45,016 nt of DNA from JACVRW01 sp034664085. GTDB lineage: Bacteria; Actinomycetota; Thermoleophilia; Solirubrobacterales; Thermoleophilaceae. Positions 23,432 to 29,917 of this stretch are shown piece after piece. The DNA lies in assembly GCA_034664085.1 (NCBI GenBank), contig JAXDII010000084.1, forward strand, positions 1 through 45,016, in the 5' to 3' direction. Both the position numbers and the translations under genes were made by a program. Positions within the stretch are counted from its first letter, which is position 1, and each line of letters starts with the position of its first letter. The notes beneath the pieces are model-generated. The model worked only from the letters and a program-made list of their open reading frames with translations. It was not told the origin of the DNA and did not search any database.

Positions 23432-26305
23432 GTGAGTGGGGACGCCTTCGCACGCATCGTGGCGGCGGTCACGCGCCGCCCGCTGCTCGTGCTGGGCGCG
23501 ACCGCGCTGCTCGCGCTGGCGGGCGCCGCGCTGGCGCTGCGGCTCGAGCCGAGCGCGGCCACCGACACGCTGGTGGACAGCGGCTCGGACAGCTTCAAGG
23601 CGACCGAGCGCTTCAAGCAGGACTTCGGCGACGAGGCCGTGGTCGTGCTGGTGCGCGGGGAGCTGTCGAACACGCTGCTGACCGAGGACCTCGGCCGCGT
23701 GCTCAGGCTCGAGGGTTGCCTGTCGGGGAACGTGCCCGACACGAAGGAGGGGCTCGGCAACCTGCCGCGTGTCTGCCGGGAGATCGCCGAGCTCAAGCCC
23801 GCCAAGGTCGTGTTCGGACCGGCCACGTTCGTCAACACGGCCGTCAACCAGATCGTCGCGGAGTTCGCGCGGCGCCAGGCGGTCGCTCAGCGCCAGGGCC
23901 GGCGGGTGGCCCGGGCCGCGCGGGCGCTGTCGGCACGGCGCGGCGACCCGCCCGCAGAGCAGGAGCGCCTGGCCCGGTCCGCCGCCGCGGCGGTCAACGC
24001 GCAGTTCACGCAGTACGTGATCCAGCTCGGGCTGCGCTACGGGCTGACCGACATCCCGCGCCTCGACGACCCCGCGTTCGTGTCGTCGCTCGTGTTCGAC
24101 AGCGGTGCCGGCGGGGCCGGCATCCCCAAGTCGCGCTTCGCCTACCTGTTCCCGTCGCCGAACGCGGCCATGATCACGATTCGGCTGAAGCCGAACCTCG
24201 ACGACGCGGAGCGCCGCCGCGCGATCGGGCTGTTCCAGACCGCCGCCGAGGAGCCGGTGTTCAGGCCGCGGCGCGGCGCCGAGTACGTGGTCACCGGGGT
24301 GCCGGTGGTCACGGAGGGGCTGGCCGACGCCGTCCAGCGCGCCATCTTCGTGCTGCTGGGCGCGGCGCTGCTGGTGATGGCGGCCACGCTGGCGCTGGTC
24401 TTCCGCGCGCGGCTGCGGCTGCTGCCGCTCGCCCTCGCGCTCGCGGCGGCCGCGCTGACCTTCGGGGCGCTGTCCGTGGCCGGCGGGAGCCTGACCATGG
24501 CCTCGATCGCGGTGCTGCCGGTGCTGATCGGACTCGGCGTGGACTACGCGATCCAGTTCCACGCCCGCTTCGACGAGGAGATGGCGATGGCATCCGGGGG
24601 CTCGCGCCCCCGGTCCCCCGCTGATGCATGGCCGGCCGACGAGGGGATGGCATCCGGGGGGATGGCATCCGGGGGCTCGCGCCCCCGGTCCCCCGCTGAT
24701 TCCTGGCCGCGCCCGATGGCATCCGGGGGGATGGCATCCGGGGGCTCGCGCCCCCGGTCCTCCGCTGATGCATGGCCGGCCGCCGAGGGCTCGCGCCGCG
24801 CGGCGGCGGCCGTCGCCGCAGCGGCCGCGGGCGGCCCCACCATCCTTACCGCCGGCGTGGCGACCGCCGTGGGCTTCCTCGTCCTGCTGCTGTCGCCCGT
24901 GCCGATGGTGCGCGGCTTCGGAGGTCTCCTGGTGGTCGGCATCGCGCTCGCGCTCGTCTGCGCCGTCTGCGCCGGCTTCGCCGCGCTGGTGCGCTTCGGC
25001 GGGCGTCCGGCGCGGCCGCTGCCGCCGGCGCTGGCGCGCGTGGGCGGGCGCCTGGCTGCGCTGCCGCTGTTCGCCGGCGGGCGCGAGTGGCTGGCCGGCC
25101 GCGCGTGGCGGGCGCTCGGGGTGGCGCTGGCCCGGCCGCGCCGGGTGCTGGCGATCGGGCTGGCCGTGGCGATCGCGGGGCTGGCGCTCGACACCCAGAG
25201 CGAGGTCGTGTCGGACGTGCGCGAGCTGGTGCCCGGCGACCTCCAGGCGCTGCAGGACGTGAACGCGCTCCAGGAGGAGACCGGGGTGTCCGGCGAGATC
25301 GACGTTGCCGTGCGCGCCGACGACATCACAGACCCCGCCGTGATCGCCTGGATGACCCGCTTCCAGGACGGCGTTCTGCGCGCGCACGGCTACCGGCCCG
25401 GCAAGCGCTGCACCCAGGCGCGCAACGCACCCGAGCTGTGCCCGGCGCTGTCGCTGCCGGACCTGTTCAGCGCGTCGGGGTCGGGCCAGGCCGAGGTGCG
25501 CCAGCTGCTCGACACCGTGCCGCCCTATTTCTCACAGGGCGTGATCACCGCAGACCGCAAGACCGCCAACCTCGCCTTTGGCATCCGGCTGATGCCGCTC
25601 GACCGCCAGCAGCGGGTGGTGGAAGACATCGAGCGGCGCCTCGACCCGCCGCCGGGAGTGCATGCCAGCGTAGTAGGGCTGCCCGTGCTGGCCGCCGAGG
25701 CCAACGACGCGCTGTCGTCGCCGTGGCGGCGCGGCCTGACGCTGCTGGCCGCGCTGGCGGCCGTATTCGCCGTGCTGCTGGCGGTCCGCCGGTCCTTCCG
25801 TCAGGCGGCCGTGCCGCTGATCCCGATCGCGCTGGCCACCGGCTGGTCGGGCGGCGTGCTGTTCCTGCTGGGCCTGCTGCCCGGCCCGCTGGAGGTGGAC
25901 CTCAACCCGATGTCGGTCACACTGGGCGCCCTCGTGATCGCCATCTCAACCGAGTTCAGCGTGCTGCTGTCGTCGCGCTACCGCCAGGAGCGCGAGGCCG
26001 GCGCCGGCCCGGCGCGCGCGATCGAGCTGACCTATGCGTCGACGGGGGCTGCGGTGCTGGCGTCCGGGGCCACCGCGATCGCCGGCTTCGCCGCGCTGAT
26101 CGCGTCTGACATCCGCATGCTGCGCGACTTCGGCATCGTGACGGTGGTGGACTTGACCATCTCGCTGCTCGGAGTGCTGCTGGTGCTGCCGGCGGCGCTC
26201 ATGTGGGCCGAGCAGCACGGCCCGTTCAGCGTCCGCGACCTAGACCCGCGCAGGTGGCTGCGCGCCCTCAGGGCGCCGCGCAGCGCGCAGGCCGACGCGC
26301 CATGA
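23432..26305 (+). CDS. MMPL/HAE3-type RND transporter with in-frame repeat insertion
   Basis: A 957-residue RND-superfamily membrane protein with two halves of six helices, probably moving a lipid or hydrophobic compound. The N-terminal half has the extracytoplasmic domain (residues 40-290) and then helices with the signature LIGLGVDYAIQFHARFDEE; the second half repeats the plan with a TEFSVLLSSRYRQEREAG segment. Residues about 386-452 are an abrupt Ser/Gly/Arg/Pro-rich stretch (SGGSRPRSPADAWPADEG, repeated) between two membrane segments, where related proteins have only a short loop; it is encoded by a palindromic DNA repeat that also occurs at 44762-45016. The frame is maintained through it. 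The gene starts at GTG 42 bases after the mce genes and overlaps the next gene by ATGA, suggesting a link to lipid traffic. Confidence 0.88.
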   Translation: MSGDAFARIVAAVTRRPLLVLGATALLALAGAALALRLEPSAATDTLVDSGSDSFKATERFKQDFGDEAVVVLVRGELSNTLLTEDLGRVLRLEGCLSGNVPDTKEGLGNLPRVCREIAELKPAKVVFGPATFVNTAVNQIVAEFARRQAVAQRQGRRVARAARALSARRGDPPAEQERLARSAAAAVNAQFTQYVIQLGLRYGLTDIPRLDDPAFVSSLVFDSGAGGAGIPKSRFAYLFPSPNAAMITIRLKPNLDDAERRRAIGLFQTAAEEPVFRPRRGAEYVVTGVPVVTEGLADAVQRAIFVLLGAALLVMAATLALVFRARLRLLPLALALAAAALTFGALSVAGGSLTMASIAVLPVLIGLGVDYAIQFHARFDEEMAMASGGSRPRSPADAWPADEGMASGGMASGGSRPRSPADSWPRPMASGGMASGGSRPRSSADAWPAAEGSRRAAAAVAAAAAGGPTILTAGVATAVGFLVLLLSPVPMVRGFGGLLVVGIALALVCAVCAGFAALVRFGGRPARPLPPALARVGGRLAALPLFAGGREWLAGRAWRALGVALARPRRVLAIGLAVAIAGLALDTQSEVVSDVRELVPGDLQALQDVNALQEETGVSGEIDVAVRADDITDPAVIAWMTRFQDGVLRAHGYRPGKRCTQARNAPELCPALSLPDLFSASGSGQAEVRQLLDTVPPYFSQGVITADRKTANLAFGIRLMPLDRQQRVVEDIERRLDPPPGVHASVVGLPVLAAEANDALSSPWRRGLTLLAALAAVFAVLLAVRRSFRQAAVPLIPIALATGWSGGVLFLLGLLPGPLEVDLNPMSVTLGALVIAISTEFSVLLSSRYRQEREAGAGPARAIELTYASTGAAVLASGATAIAGFAALIASDIRMLRDFGIVTVVDLTISLLGVLLVLPAALMWAEQHGPFSVRDLDPRRWLRALRAPRSAQADAP
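24586..24788. repeat. Palindromic repeat cluster inserted inside the MMPL coding sequence
   Basis: Three copies of a 20-base hairpin core (CCGGGGGC-TCGC-GCCCCCGG) at 24594-24613, 24669-24688 and 24738-24757, embedded in a longer unit that contains GATGGCATCC and GCTGAT-TCCTGG/GCATGG. Measured from one TGAT to the next, the full units are 75 bases (24622-24696) and 69 bases (24697-24765), both multiples of three. The reverse complement of the 69-base unit is nearly identical to the 67-base units at 44762-44895. The element is translated in one frame without stops. Confidence 0.92.
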
Positions 26306-27030
26306 GCGACGACCGCTTCGACGACCTGGGCGGGCAGCAGCGCCGCGCCGACATCGGCGAGCGGCTGGCCGAGCGCGACCGCACCCATCCCGAGCAGCCG
26401 CGGCGGCCGGAGGTGCCGCGGCCGGGCAACAAGTACGCCTGGGCGGTTGGAATCGTGATGGTGATGGGGCTCGCGGTCCTGCTGTTCTTCCAGACGCTCC
26501 CGAACCAGGGCAAGGGCCTCGACGGACCCCGGCGCGGCACGGTGCTCAAGGACTTCGCTGCGCCCTCCGTGCGCGGCAACCTCGAGGGTGACGCCAACGT
26601 CTGCCAGGGGAAGGATTGCGCGGAGCAGGCGGGCGCGGCCCCCGCCTGCGAGCTGATCTCCGACGACGTGGTGAACATCTGCGAGCTGCGCCGCAAGCCG
26701 CTCGTGCTGACGTTCATCTTCGACCGCGGCGCCGACTGCTACCCGCAGGTGGACCGCACCGAGCGTGTCCGGGCGAGCGTTCCGGGCGTGAACTTCGCGA
26801 CGCTCTTCTTCTCCAAGAAGAAGCGCAGCGAGCTGCGGCGGCTGGCGGAAGAGCGCGGCTGGCGCCAGCCCGTCGCGGTCGACCGCGACGGAGCGGTGGC
26901 CAACCTCTACGGCGTGGGCGGCTGCCCGACCACGGTGTTCGCGCGAGCGGGCGGCCGGGTGGCGGACACCGAGCTCGGAAACCTCACCGAGGACGAGCTG
27001 CGTCGCAGGGCGAAGCGGCTGCTGGGCTGA
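26302..27030 (+). CDS. Membrane-anchored thioredoxin-fold (redoxin-like) protein
   Basis: A 242-residue protein with a charged cytosolic N-terminus (60 residues), one transmembrane helix (YAWAVGIVMVMGLAVLLFF) and an extracytoplasmic thioredoxin-like domain. The domain shows LKDFAAPSVRG, the strand LVLTFIFDRGADCYPQ where CxxC would be expected, and VGGCPTTVF, the cis-proline loop. Only one Cys remains at the active-site position (DCYPQ), so it is not a standard TlpA oxidoreductase; a peroxiredoxin-like role or a structural role is possible. Additional cysteines (NVCQGKDC, PACELI, NICELR) lie in an inserted segment and may form disulfides. It overlaps MMPL by ATGA and abuts the next gene (TGATG). 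Confidence 0.72.
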   Translation: MSDDRFDDLGGQQRRADIGERLAERDRTHPEQPRRPEVPRPGNKYAWAVGIVMVMGLAVLLFFQTLPNQGKGLDGPRRGTVLKDFAAPSVRGNLEGDANVCQGKDCAEQAGAAPACELISDDVVNICELRRKPLVLTFIFDRGADCYPQVDRTERVRASVPGVNFATLFFSKKKRSELRRLAEERGWRQPVAVDRDGAVANLYGVGGCPTTVFARAGGRVADTELGNLTEDELRRRAKRLLG

Positions 27031-27668
27031 TGGAGCTCGAGCTCGCCGAGGGCTGGGTCGAGGCCGAGCTGGCGGGCGACTTCCCCGAGCTGGGGCTCGT
27101 GCACACGGCGCTCGCGGCGCGGGCGGTGCGCAGCCCGCGCGACGTGAAGGAGCGGCTGCGCGCCCTGGCCGACCGCTACACCGGCGCCAAGGTGATCCAC
27201 ATGCGCCAGGACTCGGTGCCGTGGGCCTACCGGGTGTTCTCGCGCCAGGTCGGCATCGACCCCGACACGGACCGCACCCCGGTCGAGCGGATCGCGGTCG
27301 AACGGCTGCGCCACGGCGGCCTGGCGAGCGAGAACCTGCTGGACGACGCGCTGACGATCGCGATCGCCGAGACCGGCGTGCCGGTGTTCGCGCTCGACGC
27401 CGACCGGCTGGCGGGCGAGCCGGGCCTGCGACTGGCCCGCTCCGGAGAGCGGCTCGCGGGGGTGCGGCCGCTGTCCGAGCGCCAGCTGATCGTGGCCGAC
27501 GACGAGCGCGCGCTGGCGCTCGTGCTCGGCGACGTTTCCCACGAGGCGGGCGTCACCCGCGGCACCGAGCGCATGCTGCTGTGTGCTCTGCGCGTCAAGG
27601 GGGTGCCGCCGATCGCGGTGGAAGAAGCCCTCTGGACCGCCGCCGAGATCGTCAGCCCGGACGCCTGA
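27030..27668 (+). CDS. B3/B4 domain protein (PheRS-beta-like tRNA-binding domain family)
   Basis: A 212-residue stand-alone B3/B4 domain, as found inside the beta chain of phenylalanyl-tRNA synthetase. Family marks are DSVPWAYRVFSRQVGIDPDT near residues 61-80, RTPVERIAVERL, and GASEN-like GLASENLLDDALTIA near 98. Stand-alone versions are widespread; trans-editing of mischarged tRNA has been proposed but remains unproven for most. The start ATG overlaps the preceding stop (TGATG), so it is translated with the thioredoxin-like gene, although no functional link is evident. Confidence 0.78.
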   Translation: MELELAEGWVEAELAGDFPELGLVHTALAARAVRSPRDVKERLRALADRYTGAKVIHMRQDSVPWAYRVFSRQVGIDPDTDRTPVERIAVERLRHGGLASENLLDDALTIAIAETGVPVFALDADRLAGEPGLRLARSGERLAGVRPLSERQLIVADDERALALVLGDVSHEAGVTRGTERMLLCALRVKGVPPIAVEEALWTAAEIVSPDA

Positions 27669-27673
27669 CCGCT

Positions 27674-27701
27674 TTGACGGGCCCCCGTTTGGGGGTACCC
27701 T
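27674..27701 (+). promoter_or_regulatory. Sigma70-type promoter TTGACG-16-TACCCT
   Basis: TTGACG at 27674-27679 and TACCCT at 27696-27701 with a 16-base spacer containing CCCCC-GTTT-GGGGG. The GTG start at 27714 lies 12 bases after the -10, giving a leader of about six bases. This is the best two-box promoter seen in the window. Confidence 0.5.
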
Positions 27702-27713
27702 GTCCACACCGCC

Positions 27714-28184
27714 GTGCCCGATCTGCTCTCACCGCTCGCACCCCGCGCGCCGCAGACCCAGCCGGACGAGCGCGCCGCCCGCCGGACGCTGCTCGACCAG
27801 GTCGCGCGCCTGGAGGATGAGCTCGGCCAGCTGTTCTGCTCGGTATGGCCGCGCAAGGGCTTCTCGCTCGGCGTCCCCGGCCACGGCGGGCCGCGCCTGC
27901 TGACGCTGGGGGAGCTCGAGGTGCTGCGCGACGACCTGGCCGAGCGCGTGCGCCACGCCCGCCGCTCGCTCTCCGACCGCACCTACGCCGAGGAGCAGCA
28001 CCGGCGCCTGATCGAGGAGATGCTGCTGGATCCGGCCGCCCACAAGTGGGTCCGGGTGGCGAACGAGGACATCGGCGAGCCCGGCTGCAAGCACTGGCAC
28101 GTGCGGCCGCGCTGGAGCTTCATCGGCATGCTGATGGGCTGGTGGCGCGTGGTCATCAGCTCGGGCTGCCCGTTAGCCGCCTGA
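27714..28184 (+). CDS. Conserved hypothetical protein
   Basis: A 156-residue soluble protein without recognised domain. It has a predicted helical N-terminal half (LLDQVARLEDELGQLF and ELEVLRDDLAERVRHARRSL, heptad-like) and a C-terminal motif of aromatic and cysteine residues (EPGCKHWHVRP then IGMLMGWWRVVISSGCPL). The clustered Cys, His and Trp suggest a metal or cofactor site. The start GTG is set by the promoter just upstream. One base separates it from the next gene, so the two are probably co-transcribed. I do not recognise a function. Confidence 0.68.
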   Translation: MPDLLSPLAPRAPQTQPDERAARRTLLDQVARLEDELGQLFCSVWPRKGFSLGVPGHGGPRLLTLGELEVLRDDLAERVRHARRSLSDRTYAEEQHRRLIEEMLLDPAAHKWVRVANEDIGEPGCKHWHVRPRWSFIGMLMGWWRVVISSGCPLAA

Positions 28185-28185
28185 C

Positions 28186-28650
28186 ATGGGGCGCCGCAGC
28201 CGCAAGCGCGGGGTGACCACGCGCGCCGAGCGCGACGCCGCGCGGCGCGAGCGTCCGCGCCGGGCGCGGACCTCGGCCTCGGAGCGCCCGCGCGCGCCGT
28301 GGGGGAGCTTCCCGCTGTCCGAGCTCGTGATCCTGGCCGGGATCGGCGTGATCGTCTGGGGCTTCCTCAGCGGTGCGGACAAGGGCGACGAGCGCGTCGC
28401 CGCCGGGCTCGTCCTGGCCTCCCTGGGCGGAGGCGAGCTGGCGCTGCGCGAGCACCTCGCCGGGTTCCGGTCGCACTCGGCTCTGCTGGCCGGCGTGGCG
28501 GCCTTCGCGGTGGTCACGGCGGTGGCGCTGGGGCTCGGCCCGGTGAAGGTCTGGGTGCTGCTGGTGACCGGCGCGGCGGTGTTCGCCGCCGCCTTCTACG
28601 CGATGCGCGAGCTGTTCAAGCGCCGCTCCGGCGGCCTGGGCTTCCGGTAG
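28186..28650 (+). CDS. Small membrane protein of unknown function
   Basis: A 154-residue protein: a very basic N-terminus (GRRSRKRGVTTRAERDAARR) of about 40 residues, then four hydrophobic helices (ELVILAGIGVIVWGFL, AAGLVLASLGGGELAL, ALLAGVAAFAVVTAVAL, VWVLLVTGAAVFAAAF), then a basic end. The ATG follows the previous stop by one base. The basic tail may bind nucleic acid or the membrane face. No family was recognised. Confidence 0.65.
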   Translation: MGRRSRKRGVTTRAERDAARRERPRRARTSASERPRAPWGSFPLSELVILAGIGVIVWGFLSGADKGDERVAAGLVLASLGGGELALREHLAGFRSHSALLAGVAAFAVVTAVALGLGPVKVWVLLVTGAAVFAAAFYAMRELFKRRSGGLGFR

Positions 28651-28653
28651 CTT
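28648..28653 (+). promoter_or_regulatory. -10 box of a probable leaderless promoter (VOC gene)
   Basis: TAGCTT overlaps the stop codon of the preceding gene and is followed by eight bases and ATG at 28662. Confidence 0.35.
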
Positions 28654-28661
28654 CCGGCCGC

Positions 28662-29147
28662 ATGAGCACTGAGCCAGCGGGCGAGCGGCGGCTGCGGATC
28701 GCCGGCCTACACCACATCACGCTCCTCTGCCGGAGCGCCGAGCGGTCGGTCGAGTTCTACCGCAACCTGCTCGGCATGCGGCTCGTCAAGCAGACGGTGA
28801 ACGAGGACGACCGCGGGGCGCGGCACCTCTTCTTCGGCGACGAGGAGGGCAGGCCGGGAACGCTGCTGACCTGCCTCGAGTACCCGGAGCTAGACGAGGG
28901 CAGCGTCGGGCGCGGCTCGACGCACCACTTCGCGCTGGCGGTCGAGTCGGAGGAGGAGCTGGCCGGCTGGCGCGACTACCTGCGCTCGCGCGACATCCCG
29001 TGCACCGACGTGATGGACCGCACCTATTTCAAGTCGATCTACCTGCGCGACCCCGACGGCCACATCGTGGAGCTGGCAACGGCCGGCCCGGGACTGACGG
29101 CGGACGAGCCGCTCGAGGAGCTGGGCCGCAGGCCGGTCGGCGGCTGA
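28662..29147 (+). CDS. VOC-superfamily (glyoxalase/extradiol dioxygenase-like) protein
   Basis: A 161-residue vicinal-oxygen-chelate protein. It shows GLHHITLLCRSAERSVEFYR at residues 15-34, with the first metal-ligand His in HHITL, then THHFALAV and DPDGHIVELATAG, whose Glu is the last ligand. The make-up (two beta-alpha-beta-beta-beta halves, His/His/Glu) is that of ring-cleaving dioxygenase (MhqO-like) or glyoxalase relatives, but the substrate cannot be predicted. It ends convergent to the mIHF-like gene with a strong hairpin between. Confidence 0.8.
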   Translation: MSTEPAGERRLRIAGLHHITLLCRSAERSVEFYRNLLGMRLVKQTVNEDDRGARHLFFGDEEGRPGTLLTCLEYPELDEGSVGRGSTHHFALAVESEEELAGWRDYLRSRDIPCTDVMDRTYFKSIYLRDPDGHIVELATAGPGLTADEPLEELGRRPVGG

Positions 29148-29162
29148 GCGGGGGCCGAGCGC

Positions 29163-29190
29163 GGCGGCCGGGCTGTTGCCCCCGGCCGCC
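29163..29190. terminator. Bidirectional hairpin terminator
   Basis: A perfect 10-bp stem (GGCGGCCGGG / CCCGGCCGCC) with an eight-base loop, placed between the converging VOC and mIHF-like genes. There is no T tract. Confidence 0.6.
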
Positions 29191-29206
29191 TACCCACTCA
29201 GCTCCG

Positions 29207-29602
29207 TCAGGCGGCAGTGAGCTGGGGGACGCGCGCCTCTTCGGCGGGCGCCTCCGCCTCCTCCTCCATGCCTACCGGGGCGTTCTTCGCGGTCAACACC
29301 GCGGCCAGCGCGAGGCGCTGGCGTTCCGTGAGCGTCCCCACCTGCTTGTTCTCGGGAACCCCCAGGGACACGAGCAGCCGCCTGCAGCGGGTCCGGCCCC
29401 AGCGCTTCTGGCTCATCAGCAGATCGCTGATCGACATGCTGTGTGCCTGCCAAGGGCAGCTGAGCACGACCTCCGTTGCCGACAGCTCTCCCGCGGCGAT
29501 CTTGCGCTTCATCCGAGCACGGGCCAGTCGCACGCGATTCGCGTACTCCAGCGCCCGCAAATGCTGCTCTTGACCAGCGCTCAGCGTGGCAGAGTTGCCC
29601 AT
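29207..29602 (-). CDS. mihF: Actinobacterial IHF-like (mIHF/sIHF) nucleoid protein
   Basis: A 131-residue protein with the layout of mycobacterial mIHF: a long N-terminal basic helix (ALEYANRVRLARARMKRKI), a middle helix pair (SISDLLMSQKRWGRTRCRRL) and a helix-turn segment LLVSLGVPENKQVGTLTERQ followed by RLALAAVL, which corresponds to the DNA-binding H2TH region. The acidic Ala/Glu-rich tail (EEEAEAPAEEA) is extra. ATG 29602 is chosen over 29635 because GGGGAGG stands seven bases upstream. Such proteins bind and bend DNA and support recombination and chromosome organisation. Family identity rests on pattern and length. Confidence 0.78.
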   Translation of the reverse strand: MGNSATLSAGQEQHLRALEYANRVRLARARMKRKIAAGELSATEVVLSCPWQAHSMSISDLLMSQKRWGRTRCRRLLVSLGVPENKQVGTLTERQRLALAAVLTAKNAPVGMEEEAEAPAEEARVPQLTAA

Positions 29603-29699
29603 CAGACCTCCCCGCACATCTAGTGCGTTTCTCAAACAGATGCAGTTCCCCGGCGGCCTTCAGGACGACATCGGACCTGCGTCGGAGGACGGAGCCAAT

Positions 29700-29737
29700 G
29701 CAGGCGGTCGGGGACCCGACCCGCCGCCAGCGCCTGC
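29700..29737. ncRNA. Structured element in the mihF-pyk intergenic region
   Basis: An outer stem GCAGGCG / CGCCTGC (29700-29706 with 29731-29737) encloses an inner GTCGG-GGAC-CCGAC hairpin. On the plus strand it lies upstream of an intrinsic terminator; on the minus strand it would fall within the long 5' untranslated region of mihF. It could be part of a small RNA or a leader. No known riboswitch or ncRNA consensus was recognised. Confidence 0.3.
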
Positions 29738-29778
29738 CCTCTCGACACACTGGACCAAGCCGTCGAAGGCCGGCGCCA

Positions 29779-29807
29779 ATCAAAGCCGCCAGGCGGGCAA
29801 GCGTCAA
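29779..29807 (-). promoter_or_regulatory. Possible promoter for the mIHF-like gene
   Basis: On the minus strand TTGACG (29807-29802), a 17-base spacer and TTTGAT (29784-29779). This would give a leader of about 170 bases containing the structured element at 29700-29737. Confidence 0.35.
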
Positions 29808-29822
29808 CCGAACACGAGGCCA

Positions 29823-29846
29823 CCCGTTCGCTAAGAGCGGGCTTTT
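29823..29846 (+). terminator. Intrinsic terminator upstream of pyruvate kinase
   Basis: CCCGTTC-GCTAA-GAGCGGG (seven pairs, one G-T) followed by CTTTTC. It is oriented rightward, 71 bases before the pyk start, and no rightward protein gene lies before it within 670 bases. It therefore ends either an unannotated transcript (small RNA) or an attenuated pyk leader. Confidence 0.6.
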
Positions 29847-29899
29847 CGTGTGCGGCCGTTCCTTGATCATTTTTCACAAGCGCCGGCGGCCCCGACGAG

Positions 29900-29905
29900 T
29901 ATGTT
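29900..29905 (+). promoter_or_regulatory. Candidate -10 box for pyk
   Basis: TATGTT, then 12 bases and ATG at 29918, implying a very short leader of about five or six bases. No clear -35. Confidence 0.35.
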
Positions 29906-29917
29906 CCAAGGGCTCTC

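Noticed and set aside
24586..24788. Repeat cluster in MMPL as a frameshift or pseudogene signal
   Set aside because: The frame runs through without stop and the second half of the transporter is intact in the same frame, so an insertion in a working gene is the simpler reading.
21740..25387. Very long open frame on the minus strand across MCE protein 6 and MMPL (over 1200 codons)
   Set aside because: Composition is Arg/Gln/His/Ala-rich noise typical of the antisense of GC-rich genes; it has no domain, and the plus-strand genes are clear.
29190..29870. A 226-codon minus-strand frame over the mihF gene and its upstream region
   Set aside because: It is out of frame with the recognisable mIHF-like protein and looks random; the region upstream of 29602 is better explained as leader and promoter.
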